Part shown: one piece after another, positions 35,685 through 44,113 of the stretch
How the letters are laid out: the number at the start of each line of letters is the position of its first letter
How positions within the stretch are numbered: position 1 is the first letter of the stretch
Source: Olavius algarvensis Delta 4 endosymbiont
GTDB lineage: Bacteria; Desulfobacterota; Desulfobacteria; Desulfobacterales; CAJINA01
Length of the DNA: 64,000 nt
Reading direction: 5' to 3'
Assembly (NCBI GenBank): GCA_905176665.1
Contig: CAJINA010000188.1
Coordinates: forward strand, 62,001-126,000
The notes under the pieces: generated by a model
The model's database searches: none
The model's input: the letters and a program-made list of their open reading frames with translations, nothing else
What the model was told of the DNA's origin: nothing
Program-made: the position numbers and the translations under genes

Positions 35685-36185
35685 TCAGCGTTCCCATTTC
35701 TCAAAGCGGGGCACCCAGCGGGGAACCTGGTCCCGGTACTCGCGGTAGGGGTCGCCGAACCGCGCGATCAGGCCCTTTTCTTCCACGAGGGGTAAATATA
35801 GCAGGTTCCCGATTATAAAAACCAGGGTCCACAGGAAAATCAGCCACGAGTTGAACAGGATGCTTTCGCCCAGCAGCACAACGATGACACCCGCAATCAT
35901 CGGGTTGCGAACATAACGGTAGGGGCCCAGGATGACAAGTTTCTGCGGCGGATCCCACGGTGCAGGCGTCCCCTCCCCGCGAGAGGTAAAAAGTGTTACC
36001 GTTCGCACTGCCAAATAACCGCCGGCCGCAAAGAACATACAGGCAGCATAAAACGTGAACTCAACCGGGTTTTGAAAATCGGCGCCAAAGCTGGATCCAT
36101 CTGCCAGAAGCAGAATGGCTGTCGGAACGAATACCAAGACCGTGCCCGGCAAGATGATGATGGTTTTGATTAATCCCCAGTTCAT
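35685..36185 (-). CDS. Isoprenylcysteine carboxyl methyltransferase-like membrane protein
   Basis: 166 residues from ATG 36185 (GGAGG upstream). Four membrane segments and the family signature GPYRYVRNPMIAGVIVVLLGE and EEKGLIARFGDPYREYRDQVPRW. Like the 5546-6022 protein it belongs to the NnrU/ICMT/PEMT-type methyltransferases, but the two share only the motif. Substrate unknown. Confidence 0.85.
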   Translation of the reverse strand: MNWGLIKTIIILPGTVLVFVPTAILLLADGSSFGADFQNPVEFTFYAACMFFAAGGYLAVRTVTLFTSRGEGTPAPWDPPQKLVILGPYRYVRNPMIAGVIVVLLGESILFNSWLIFLWTLVFIIGNLLYLPLVEEKGLIARFGDPYREYRDQVPRWVPRFEKWER

Positions 36186-36286
36186 ATGCACCTCCCTATA
36201 CAAGCTTGAGATGAAACCTCCGGATCGCGGTTTTCACCAGCAGACCGTTTCAATCCGGCTGAAACAGAATGCGAATCGCCGCCGCC

Positions 36287-36943
36287 TTAATGCAAGGCTT
36301 TCCCACAGCCATGGTAGGTCCGGCCATCCAGGGTCACCGTTACGGTACTTTCTAACGAATCGCCGCGCATGGTATCCCGGCACGGTTGCCCGAGGATGAT
36401 AACTTCCAGTGAGTTCCCGTTTTGGCGGGCTCTATAGACAGTTTTTCGGCCCCCTGCTTCGCTTTCAGGTTCCGGTGTATCGAATTCGTGCCGGCGCTGA
36501 CCGTAGTCGCTCACGAAAAGCAGTTTACGGTCTTTTGATACTTCCAGATACCAACCAGGCTCATTGCCGGTCGCCCGAAAATCCACACCATTCAGCTTCG
36601 CATGTTCCCAGATAGCCAAATACCGGTTGTTGCGGCAGGCATGTTTAACATGCGTGCCGATCTCCAATCGAGCGGTGTCCCCTTTATTCCAGAAAACAAT
36701 CTTTCCGTCACTATATGTTACGTCGGATCCTGATGCGGCGGGTGATAAACCGATAGTTTTACCCGGCAAAAACAACCAGGCCTGTCCACCCTCGATTCTG
36801 GCGGTAAAAGCATAGTTCCGATCGCACTCGAAAACAAACGTTTGCGGGAATGCCGCTGTAGCCGCTTTCTCAGCATTGACCCCGCTACACGCCGCCAGCA
36901 GCAATCCGCTGAGCATGGTCATGACGATGGTCTTGATTTTCAT
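36287..36943 (-). CDS. Lipoprotein with MliC-like and COG3650-like domains
   Basis: 218 residues from ATG 36943, the start that yields a lipoprotein signal ending in LLLAACSG. Residues about 35-95 resemble MliC, the C-type lysozyme inhibitor (FVFECDRNYAFTARIEGGQAW). Residues about 115-218 match a COG3650-type domain: TGNEPGWYLEVSKDRKLLF, with later paired cysteines CRDTMRG and YHGCGKAL. Proteins of this build protect the envelope against lysozyme or stress; binding is not shown. Single gene. Confidence 0.8.
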   Translation of the reverse strand: MKIKTIVMTMLSGLLLAACSGVNAEKAATAAFPQTFVFECDRNYAFTARIEGGQAWLFLPGKTIGLSPAASGSDVTYSDGKIVFWNKGDTARLEIGTHVKHACRNNRYLAIWEHAKLNGVDFRATGNEPGWYLEVSKDRKLLFVSDYGQRRHEFDTPEPESEAGGRKTVYRARQNGNSLEVIILGQPCRDTMRGDSLESTVTVTLDGRTYHGCGKALH

Positions 36944-36982
36944 AGACGACACTTTCAAAACTCGGGAACCCACCGTAATTAA

Positions 36983-37173
36983 TGGATTTTGGGTCGAGGT
37001 CCCGTCTGCGCCTTCCAGACTGCGCCGGACAGGCAAGGCGGCCGCGACTATCAGACCGGGGGTGCCAGCGAAGCCAATGCCTTGCGTGGTAAATACTGAC
37101 GGTATTTCGAGAACCCGATAGTCGCGCCCAACGCCGAGATTGAGCCAATGGCCGCTGTTTGGGATGGCTTCTA
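36983..37173. repeat. Family R element, copy R6 (one end degraded, with insertions)
   Basis: Inverse orientation. The right outer arm ends at 37173 (minus-strand TAGAAGCCATCCC) and provides the TAG stop of the csaA-like gene. Core CAATCTCGGCGTTGGGCG and hairpin AATAC-cgtca-GTATT are present. About 30 bases (CACGCAAGGCATTGGC...) are inserted after GTATT, as in R10, and another 35 bases interrupt the CCTTGACC part. The opposite outer arm is not recognisable. Confidence 0.75.
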
Positions 37174-37524
37174 CCCGGCGCGGGTGCCATTGGGTACCGC
37201 CTTCTCGGGCACAGCCAGCGCCGGACCTAAACCATCGGCATACCCCAGGTCAAACAGCATCCCTTCCGACACTTCACCCATCATCTTGCGCGGTGCCAGG
37301 TTGACCACAAACAGCGCCTGGCAGCCCTCGATCTCGGACGGGTTTTCCCGCTCCTGCTTGATACCGGCCAGGATCGTCCGCTCATGATCGCCCAAATCCA
37401 CGATCAGGCGGACCAGCTTGTTGGACCCCTCAATATCCTCCACCCGCAAAATGGTGCCCACGCGGATGTCGACCTTCTCAAAATCTTCGAATGTAACGGT
37501 CGGTTTTACCGGTGCAACTTTCAT
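37171..37524 (-). CDS. CsaA-type tRNA-binding protein
   Basis: 117 residues from ATG 37524 (AAAGGAA upstream). A single OB-fold tRNA-binding domain as in the MetRS C-terminus: FEKVDIRVGTILRVEDIEGSNKLVRLIVDLG, RTILAGIKQ, CQALFVVNLAPRKMMGEVSEGML. CsaA is linked to tRNA binding and protein export chaperoning. The stop TAG is contributed by repeat R6. Annotated symbol left blank because only the domain can be recognised. Confidence 0.88.
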   Translation of the reverse strand: MKVAPVKPTVTFEDFEKVDIRVGTILRVEDIEGSNKLVRLIVDLGDHERTILAGIKQERENPSEIEGCQALFVVNLAPRKMMGEVSEGMLFDLGYADGLGPALAVPEKAVPNGTRAG

Positions 37525-37582
37525 AGCGTTCCTTTGCAATCACTCTTCGAACTATAGGTTTTAAATGAGTATTCTATTATCG

Positions 37583-37730
37583 TAGAGGCTATCTTAAAAA
37601 CTGAATTTTGGTTCAAGCTCAAGGCGGCCGTGAATGTCAGACCGGAGGAATACTGATAGTATTTCGAGGATCTGATATTCGCTCCCAACGCCGAGATTGG
37701 GCCAAAAGGCAGTTTTTAAGATAGCCTCTA
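37583..37730. repeat. Family R element, copy R5
   Basis: 148 bases, inverse orientation. Outer arms 37583-37603 and 37710-37730 are perfect 21-base complements beginning TAGAGGCTATCTT. Inner arm GAATgTCAGA pairs with TCTGATATTC and is unique to this copy. The core CGAGATTGGG and central stem AATAC-tgata-GTATT match. The outermost TAG of the right arm is the stop codon of the SDR gene. Confidence 0.9.
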
Positions 37731-38489
37731 ACCGAAGGTTGCCATCATCTTGACTATCCTCTTCCGCGACATGATACGCGTCAAGTTGGTTACCAGCTTA
37801 TTTTTTGCTCCGGAGACAACCGTCGGCTTGGCCCTTTCTGCCAGAGCCTGCATGGCGGTCTCAACCACATCCTCCGGAGTCTGGGTGATGGCGGCGGGTG
37901 GCCGGTTGGCTTCATCGCCGCCGGCCCGGTCGTGGAAATGGGTGGCCGTCACTCCGGGACACAGCCCCATGACATAAATGCCTCGCTTTTTCTGTTCGTG
38001 CCAAAGGGTTTCGGTAAACGACGTCACAAAAGCTTTAGTTGCGGCGTATGTTCCGGCAGACGGCATGGGCATGAACGCCAACGCCGAGGATAAGTTGATC
38101 AGGGCATCACCGTTTTCGGCCTGCTGGAGAAAGGCGTGGGACAATGCCACCAGGGCATTGCAATTAAGGCGCATCATGGCTTCGAGTCGAGGCAGATCGG
38201 TTTTGAAAAAGGCGCCGTAGACACCGTAGCCGGCATTGTTGATCAACAGATGATACCGGTCAGCAGCCAGGGCCGCGGTTATAAACGCGATACCCGTGTC
38301 GGTAGACAAATCCGCCACCTGGAATGCATGCTTGCCTTCACCCAGCTCCGTCACCAATTCCTGCAGGCGTTCCTCATTGCGGGCGGTTGCCGTAACGGTG
38401 TAGCCCTCAGCCGTCAGCCTATGGGCAAAAGCCCGGCCGATGCCTTCACTGGCCCCGGTGATCATTACCTTTTTCTGGATGGTTGCCAC
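37728..38489 (-). CDS. Short-chain dehydrogenase/reductase
   Basis: 253 residues from GTG 38489, seven bases after AAAGGGGG. Classical SDR: cofactor motif TGASEGIGRAFA with ATARNEERL (NADP-type basic residues), LLINNAGYGVYG, catalytic Ser in LINLSSALAF and YAATK (Tyr-x-x-x-Lys), PGVTATHF after it. Resembles the DltE/YqjQ-like group of oxidoreductases of unknown substrate. Its stop codon lies in the R5 arm. Confidence 0.9.
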   Translation of the reverse strand: MATIQKKVMITGASEGIGRAFAHRLTAEGYTVTATARNEERLQELVTELGEGKHAFQVADLSTDTGIAFITAALAADRYHLLINNAGYGVYGAFFKTDLPRLEAMMRLNCNALVALSHAFLQQAENGDALINLSSALAFMPMPSAGTYAATKAFVTSFTETLWHEQKKRGIYVMGLCPGVTATHFHDRAGGDEANRPPAAITQTPEDVVETAMQALAERAKPTVVSGAKNKLVTNLTRIMSRKRIVKMMATFG

Positions 38490-38563
38490 TGTATCCCCCT
38501 TTCTTTTCACAGGCCCGGTAAGAAACGACATGAGCGGGTATTGCCTGCGGAAATAATCATTAC

Positions 38564-39640
38564 CTAAACAATTAAATGCATAAACTTAAGATTCGCCTTG
38601 GGGAAAGCATAATCGTCCAACTGTTCCGGACGGACCCAATCAAAATCAACCGGCCCGTTCAGGCGGACCCGGCTGCCGGGCCGCACCTGGCAGACGAACA
38701 CCTCCAATGTAATTTTGAAATGCGTATAGGCATGGTTGATTCTGGCCAGGCGTTTGTCGGTATCCACTTTGAGGCCGGTTTTGTCTTGAATGGCCCGGAT
38801 GCAACCGGCAGCCGCCGCTTCCCCTTTTTGCAATTCCCCTCCGGGAAATTCCCACAAGCCACCCAGCAGCCCCGCGGGTTTGCGACGGGTAATCAAAAAG
38901 CGACCCTTTTTACGAATCACGCCCGCTACCATTTGCAAGGTGGGAACCGGTTTGCGCTTCTCTTTTTTGGGGAACTCATCCACACGGTCATGCTGATAGC
39001 TGATGCAGTCAGGCTGCACCGGACAGTGGTCGCAAGTCGGCCTAGCCGGTTTGCAGATCAAAGCGCCCAATTCCATGATCGCCTGGTTAAAGTTGCCCGG
39101 CTGCTCCCGGTCCAGCAACGTGCCCGCGATATCCTTGAATTGTTTATAGGCTTTCGGTCTGTTGACCGGGTCTTCAATCGCAAAAAGCCGGGCCAATACC
39201 CGTTTGACATTGCCGTCCACCACCGCGTGGGGGTGTCCAAAAGCCAGGCTCTGGACGGCCGCGGCAGTGTATTCGCCGACACCCGGAAGCTGTATAAAGG
39301 TTTCCCAATCCGCGGGAACACTCCCGCCGTAATCGCGCGTGACAATTCCGGTCGCCCGGTGGAAATTGCGGGCCCGGGCGTAGTACCCCAGGCCTTCCCA
39401 CATCTTAAGGATGTCCTGGAGGTCACCGCGGGCCAGCGCTTCTATAGTGGGGAACCGTTCGAGAAACCGGTGATAGTAAGGGATAACGGTCTTTACCTGG
39501 GCCTGCTGGAGCATCACTTCAGAAAGCCATGTCCGGTAGGGGTCTCGGGTTTCACGCCACGGCATCTTCCGCTTGTGTTTTAGATACCAGCTGACCAGAG
39601 CCTTACGGATTCGCTTCGCTTTTACATCACTGATGTTCAC
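38564..39640 (-). CDS. mutY: A/G-specific adenine glycosylase MutY
   Basis: 358 residues from GTG 39640, six bases after AGGG; ATG 39664 is an alternative that overlaps the upstream gene without a site. The MutY signature is complete: MPWRETRDPYRTWLSEVMLQQ, YARARNFHRA, HhH LPGVGEYTAAAV, catalytic Asp in VVDGNVKRVL, the FeS loop C-x6-C-x2-C-x5-C (CKPARPTCDHCPVQPDC) and a C-terminal NUDIX-like domain (GLLGGLWEFPGGEL). It removes A paired with 8-oxoG. Confidence 0.94.
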   Translation of the reverse strand: MNISDVKAKRIRKALVSWYLKHKRKMPWRETRDPYRTWLSEVMLQQAQVKTVIPYYHRFLERFPTIEALARGDLQDILKMWEGLGYYARARNFHRATGIVTRDYGGSVPADWETFIQLPGVGEYTAAAVQSLAFGHPHAVVDGNVKRVLARLFAIEDPVNRPKAYKQFKDIAGTLLDREQPGNFNQAIMELGALICKPARPTCDHCPVQPDCISYQHDRVDEFPKKEKRKPVPTLQMVAGVIRKKGRFLITRRKPAGLLGGLWEFPGGELQKGEAAAAGCIRAIQDKTGLKVDTDKRLARINHAYTHFKITLEVFVCQVRPGSRVRLNGPVDFDWVRPEQLDDYAFPKANLKFMHLIV

Positions 39641-39654
39641 TGGGCACCCTGCTT

Positions 39655-40470
39655 TTACGACCATAGGAGGGCCGTAGCTCTTTTCCCCAGGATAACGTCA
39701 TTGAAGACAACGCTTGCGGCGGTTCCGGCCATACCATAGCAGACATGCAGCGGCAATAAATACTCTTCCCGGGGATGGCAATAGCGGGCGTGCTCAGCCT
39801 GTTCCCACTCAATCAGGCGCCTTGCGCGTACATCCGCCGCCAAATCCGGATCGCTACAGGTATCTCGCAGCCATTGATCGAAGCTGTCGTTTCTGTCATC
39901 CACTTGGATAGCGTTGCTAAAAGAAAATGCCTGCATATTATGAAATGAAAATCCCGAACCGATCGTCAAGATGTTCGCCGCGCGCAGGGACGACAGCGCT
40001 TTCCCGATCCTGACATGCTCACCCGGGTCCAGGCCCTTTACCAGCGACACCTGCACACAGGGTATCGTGGCCTCGGGGTACATGAGTTTCAGCGGCACGA
40101 ACACCCCGTGATCGAAACCACGATTCTCATCCAGCTGCGCCTCGAACCCGCTTGCGTTTAACAACTGATAAATCCTGGTGGCCATCTGTGTTTCGCCCGG
40201 GACAGGATATTCAATCCGGTAAGCTTCCGCCGGGAAACCATAATAGTCATAAATCAGGGGCGGCCGGACACCACCCGTAATGGTCGGCCGCCCGGCCTCC
40301 CAGTGCGCGCTGATCACCAGGATGGCATCCGGGTTCCCGAGCTCGGCGGGAATGGCCTGCAAGAAACGAATCATTGCACCGTGGCCCTCCTCCCCAAGCA
40401 GCGGCAACGGCCCACCGCCATGGGGGAGGTACAAAATAGGAGCAAGGTTGTTTGTAGGTTCCACTGTCAT
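39655..40470 (-). CDS. DODA-type extradiol ring-cleavage dioxygenase (LigB-like)
   Basis: 271 residues from ATG 40470; TTG 40482 is an alternative. LigB superfamily motifs: YLPHGGGPLPLLGEEGH (metal His), VISAHWEAG (second His), GFDHGVFVPLKLMYPEA and SGFSFHNMQAF (later His). Bacterial YgiD-type members cleave catechol-type rings such as L-DOPA in vitro; their role in anaerobes is unclear. Adjacent to mutY, 15 bases apart. Confidence 0.88.
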   Translation of the reverse strand: MTVEPTNNLAPILYLPHGGGPLPLLGEEGHGAMIRFLQAIPAELGNPDAILVISAHWEAGRPTITGGVRPPLIYDYYGFPAEAYRIEYPVPGETQMATRIYQLLNASGFEAQLDENRGFDHGVFVPLKLMYPEATIPCVQVSLVKGLDPGEHVRIGKALSSLRAANILTIGSGFSFHNMQAFSFSNAIQVDDRNDSFDQWLRDTCSDPDLAADVRARRLIEWEQAEHARYCHPREEYLLPLHVCYGMAGTAASVVFNDVILGKRATALLWS

Positions 40471-40575
40471 GCTTACCTGCAAGATTCCGCCTACACTTTA
40501 TTTTGAATAGGGTTCCAGGCTTTAGAGCCCTTCACTCGACCCGCCGAACCCTTGGCCCCTGGGACCCTTGGTTTT

Positions 40576-41082
40576 TCATTCTCCCACCGTCTTGAACTTC
40601 TCCGGCGGCGCCCCGCAGACCGGGCATTTCTTCGGTATCTTTTTGTCGGTGACATACCCGCAAACCTGGCAGACGTGATACGCTTTGACCACGTTCTTGA
40701 TCACGTGATAGATGGCCCTTTCGTATAGTTTCGCATGGTAGGATTCCGCGTCCCGGGCATGACTGAAAGCCAGGGCCGCGACTGTCTCGCCTTCGTCTTC
40801 GGCATCCTTGATAAAATCGGGATAGGTGTTTTCGCTGACGGTTTTCTCCCGCTGGAAGGATGCTTCCAGGTTCGTGTCGGTGTCTTTCACCAATAGGTCT
40901 TTCACCAGGTTCAACTGCCGGGTGGCATGGACCCTCTCCGCCTCGGCAATGGCACGGAACAACAGTGCGATTTGAGGCTCCTGCTCCTCGTCCGCCTTCT
41001 CGGCGTACGCCAGCAGCCGGAAATAGGCCTTGGCCTCGCCCACAAACGCCGTCAACACATTTTGCCTTGTCTTTGCCTGCAT
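40576..41082 (-). CDS. Rubrerythrin
   Basis: 168 residues from ATG 41082 (GGAGG seven bases upstream). An N-terminal ferritin-like four-helix domain has di-iron ligands EAKAYFRLLAYAEKA, AIAEAERVHATRQL and HARDAESYHAKLYERA. The C-terminal rubredoxin domain has CQVCGYVTDKKIPKKCPVCG. Rubrerythrin reduces hydrogen peroxide using NADH-derived electrons in the cytosol of anaerobes. An oxidative-stress role agrees with a strict anaerobe. Confidence 0.93.
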   Translation of the reverse strand: MQAKTRQNVLTAFVGEAKAYFRLLAYAEKADEEQEPQIALLFRAIAEAERVHATRQLNLVKDLLVKDTDTNLEASFQREKTVSENTYPDFIKDAEDEGETVAALAFSHARDAESYHAKLYERAIYHVIKNVVKAYHVCQVCGYVTDKKIPKKCPVCGAPPEKFKTVGE

Positions 41083-41113
41083 CTTCGCCTCCACTGAGTA
41101 AGATTGTTAGCGG

Positions 41114-41743
41114 CTATCTAAAAAGGGTCTGTTGAGATCGTTTATAATCGGATTCGATCACCGAACGTACCGTGCAATAGCGTTTTCCACTGAGCCGTCC
41201 CAGCGGATCCAGAGCCTGCCAGTCCACTTCCCGTTCATTGGCCAGTAGACCCTCTTGCAGGTGCACACGCTGAATACGTCCCAGGACGAGATTTCCCGCA
41301 TCGGGCCCGGTATCGACCGAAACGATTTTGGCCAGGGTGCATTCAAAGGCAACGCGTGCCTCGGCAATCCGCTGCGGCTTCACCTTGAGGGTGGGCGCCC
41401 AGTGCAACCCAGCTGCCTCGGCTTCGTCAGTGCCGTAGGGCAGCGAACGGGCCGTCTGCTCCATGGCTGCGAGCAGGTCCACCGAAACCAGGTTGACCAC
41501 AAATTCACCGCCCTCCCGGATATTGACCAGGGTGTCCTTGTATGACCCGTCCGGCCGAGTCACCACCGACACGGCCAGAACCGGCGGCGACCACGATACA
41601 CCGGTGAAAAAACTGAAAGGCGCAATGTTGGCCTGGCCACGCGAATTGACCGTCGCAACCCAGGCTATGGGTCGCGGGATTAGGGCACTGGTCAACAGGT
41701 CGTGAGCATGCCGCGCCTCAAGCGAACTCAGATCAAGTTCCAT
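41114..41743 (-). CDS. Flavin reductase-like FMN-binding protein
   Basis: 209 residues from ATG 41743 with AGGTAACC upstream. The flavin_reduct domain is evident: ALIPRPIAWVATVNSRGQANIAPFSFFTGVSWSPP, GSYKDTLVNIREGGEFVVNLV and IVLGRIQRVHLQE-like GNLVLGRIQRVHL. These proteins bind FMN and pass hydride or electrons from NAD(P)H. No monooxygenase partner is adjacent. Probably made with rubrerythrin (31 bases downstream). Confidence 0.9.
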   Translation of the reverse strand: MELDLSSLEARHAHDLLTSALIPRPIAWVATVNSRGQANIAPFSFFTGVSWSPPVLAVSVVTRPDGSYKDTLVNIREGGEFVVNLVSVDLLAAMEQTARSLPYGTDEAEAAGLHWAPTLKVKPQRIAEARVAFECTLAKIVSVDTGPDAGNLVLGRIQRVHLQEGLLANEREVDWQALDPLGRLSGKRYCTVRSVIESDYKRSQQTLFR

Positions 41744-41919
41744 TTCAGGTTACCTGTATGTTTTGGAGATGTTCGATTGTAGATACTATTTACCAACCTC
41801 TGTACCATGGGTCAACGGTGTTCATGGAAGAGGTCGGCCGGATTATGAATGAAAACCACCGGCCGTCAGGGCGGGAAAAGCGCTGAAGCCTGCTTCAACC
41901 TGTCGTCCGAACAGGCAGG

Positions 41920-43260
41920 TCAATCACCAAACCGCTCAAGAAAATGGGTGTCGATATCGCCTTTGATATAGTCTGGATCGGCCATTACCCTGCGGTGGAA
42001 CGGAGCCGTTACCTGGATCCCTTCGACCTCGAGTTCCGCCAGGGCCCGATCCATGCGCCTGATGGCGGCCTCCCGGTTTTCGGCCCAGACAACCAGCTTG
42101 CCGATAAGTGAGTCGTAAAAAGGCGGCACCAGATAACCGCTGTGAATGTGGGTATCCATGCGCACGCCTGGCCCGGCCGGCAGGACCAGCGTTTCGATGA
42201 TACCCGGGGAAGGCATGAAATCATTGTCCGGATCGGCGGCGTTGATGCGGCACTCGATCGACCAGCCGTTGATGCTGATATCCTCCTGTCGCCGGGATAG
42301 CGGCTGGCCGGCCGCGATGCGGATCTGCTCCTGTACGATATCGATACCGGTAATCATTTCGGTCACCGGATGTTCCACCTGTACCCGGGCGTTGACCTCC
42401 ATGAAGTAGTACTGTCGGTTTTTATCTACCAGAAACTCCATGGTGCCCGCATTGGTGTATTCCAGAGAGCGAGCCACCCGGATGGCGGCGGCCCCCATCT
42501 CGGTGCGCAGATCATCGTCGATGAAGGGGGAGGGGGCTTCCTCGATCAGCTTCTGGTAGCGTTTTTGGATACTGCATTCGCGCTCGCCCAGGTGAATGCA
42601 GTTGCCGTGGGTATCGGCCAGGATCTGCAATTCTATATGCCTGGGATTTTCGATATATTTTTCAATATAGAGGTCGGGGTTGCCGAACGCCGCACGTGCT
42701 TCACCGGCAGCCGTGGCAAAGGCTTCGGAGACTTGGACAGCATCATGGGCAATCCTCATCCCGCGGCCCCCGCCACCGCCGGAGGCTTTGATGATCACGG
42801 GGTAGCCGATGGTTTCCGCGATGGCGATAGCGTCATCTGCAGCGGCCACCACCCCATCGCTGCCGGGAATAATCGGGATCCCAAGTTTCTGGAAATGCTC
42901 GCGAGCCGCGGACTTGTTCCCAGCCAGGGCGATGCTGTCGGCCGTGGGGCCGATGAAAACCAGGCCGTTGTCTTCACAGGCCAGGGCAAAATCCGGATTT
43001 TCCGACAAAAAGCCGTATCCCGGATGAACAGCATCCGCACCGCTTTTCTTGGCGGCAGCGACAATGGCCTCGATATTGAGGTAGCTTTTTCGGCTCAAAG
43101 CCGGCCCGATGTGGACAGCTTGATCCGCCCGGCGAACGTGCAGGGCCTCCTTATCCGCATCTGAGTAAACGGCCACGCTGGTCACGCCCATTTCACGACA
43201 AGCCCGGATCACCCGCAGGGCAATCTCGCCCCGGTTGGCCACCAGAATTTTTTTCAACAT
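41920..43260 (-). CDS. accC: Biotin carboxylase (AccC-type)
   Basis: 446 residues from ATG 43260 (AGGAGG upstream). Biotin carboxylase signatures in order: MLKKILVANRGEIALRVIRACREMG, VHPGYGFLSENPDFA, the ATP-grasp glycine loop KASGGGGGRGMRIA, HIELQILADTHGN, ERECSIQKRYQKLIEEAPSP, YFMEVNARVQVEHPVTE and RINAADP. It carboxylates biotin on a carrier using ATP and bicarbonate. No genes for the acetyl-CoA carboxyltransferase (AccA/AccD) are nearby; PxpB and PxpC on the other side of the locus resemble the urea-carboxylase carboxyltransferase, suggesting a dedicated partner. Confidence 0.93.
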   Translation of the reverse strand: MLKKILVANRGEIALRVIRACREMGVTSVAVYSDADKEALHVRRADQAVHIGPALSRKSYLNIEAIVAAAKKSGADAVHPGYGFLSENPDFALACEDNGLVFIGPTADSIALAGNKSAAREHFQKLGIPIIPGSDGVVAAADDAIAIAETIGYPVIIKASGGGGGRGMRIAHDAVQVSEAFATAAGEARAAFGNPDLYIEKYIENPRHIELQILADTHGNCIHLGERECSIQKRYQKLIEEAPSPFIDDDLRTEMGAAAIRVARSLEYTNAGTMEFLVDKNRQYYFMEVNARVQVEHPVTEMITGIDIVQEQIRIAAGQPLSRRQEDISINGWSIECRINAADPDNDFMPSPGIIETLVLPAGPGVRMDTHIHSGYLVPPFYDSLIGKLVVWAENREAAIRRMDRALAELEVEGIQVTAPFHRRVMADPDYIKGDIDTHFLERFGD

Positions 43261-43368
43261 CGAGCAGGCCTCCTTTCTTCTTTTACATCTTGCCTCGCCC
43301 GAAGCACCAGGCATTGGCTTGCCCCTCCAAATGGAGCTTCCCTGCTATAACTCAATAGCAAGACCTTG

Positions 43369-43563
43369 TTTCGCGCAGAGACGTCCTCCTTAAACCCAGA
43401 TAGAATGCGCAGTCCAGCGAAGTCGGGAAAGTAAAACCAGGATTTAGTCGCACTATCGTGCGAAAAACCGTTCGAGCCTTCCGCACCATCCATCTTTTGG
43501 TTTTATCCGGCGAAGCCGGTATAATATTTGATTTTCTCTGCGCCCCTGCGTCTCTGCGCGAGA
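43369..43563. repeat. Family B palindromic element, copy B2, in a 427-base gap
   Basis: About 195 bases between accC and accB. Right end 43535-43563 is complete (ending TCTCTGCGCGAGA); the left end starting TTTCGCGCAGAGACG is shortened. Inside are TCGCAC-TATC-GTGCGA and CCGGC-GAA-GCCGG hairpins. The 108 bases left of it hold a GGCATTGGCTT motif and a CCCCTCCAAATGGAGC imperfect hairpin related to the left flank of B4. Nothing coding is seen in 43261-43687. Confidence 0.82.
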
Positions 43564-43687
43564 ATATTGTTTTTAGGCCATCGCCAAATAACTTTGAGCT
43601 GGTGTTGACGCCCAGTTTTTAATGCCAGCGTGAGAAAGATCATTTATAATAAATACAGGAAGATGACGGCTCGTGGATAAAGATCTA

Positions 43688-43939
43688 TTATTCCGTCTCA
43701 ATCTCGATGACAGCCTGGTCCTTCATCACCATGTCTTCATTGTCCAATAAAACCGCCTTAACAGTACCAGCCTTTTCAGTTTTGATTTCGGTAAAGATCT
43801 TCATGGACTCGATAATACAAACGACTTCACCGGCCGCAACCGACTGGCCTTCTTCAACCAGGGGTGGCCCATCCGGATCCGACGCCCGGTAAAAGGTTCC
43901 CATCAAAGGCGATACGACGGTATAGGTGTTGTTTCCCAC
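43688..43939 (-). CDS. accB: Biotin carboxyl carrier (biotinyl/lipoyl domain)
   Basis: 83 residues from GTG 43939 with GGAGG upstream. Only the carrier domain is present, without the N-terminal Pro/Ala-rich arm of typical AccB: VVSPLMGTFYRAS, then IIESMKIFTEI with the biotinylated lysine in ESMK, and GTVKAVLLDNEDMV. It would carry carboxybiotin for AccC. It is 430 bases upstream of accC on the same strand and shares its promoter region with the divergent GntR gene. Confidence 0.88.
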   Translation of the reverse strand: MGNNTYTVVSPLMGTFYRASDPDGPPLVEEGQSVAAGEVVCIIESMKIFTEIKTEKAGTVKAVLLDNEDMVMKDQAVIEIETE

Positions 43940-44041
43940 TGGTCCTCCTCTTTTATTTTAGACCTTGTATATAAGCATGGGTCCATTACCCACATACTAT
44001 CTCAAGCAGTCATCCAGGGTCCTTCGCAAGTCAAATTGGAA

Positions 44042-44080
44042 ATATACTTGACATATATTTCACATATATGTCAAGTATAT
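44042..44080. promoter_or_regulatory. GntR operator candidate (perfect 17-base inverted repeat)
   Basis: ATATACTTGACATATAT, spacer TTCAC, then the exact complement ATATATGTCAAGTATAT. It lies between the divergent accB and gntR genes, 33 bases before the gntR start, and includes a TTGACA on each strand. The symmetry and position suit a FCD-type GntR dimer controlling both directions. Confidence 0.75.
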
Positions 44081-44113
44081 CCTCATCTTCAAACTCAGAC
44101 CCGGAATCAAACT

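Noticed and set aside
38576..39583. 335-codon open frame opposite mutY
   Set aside because: Antisense shadow of mutY, whose motifs are complete.
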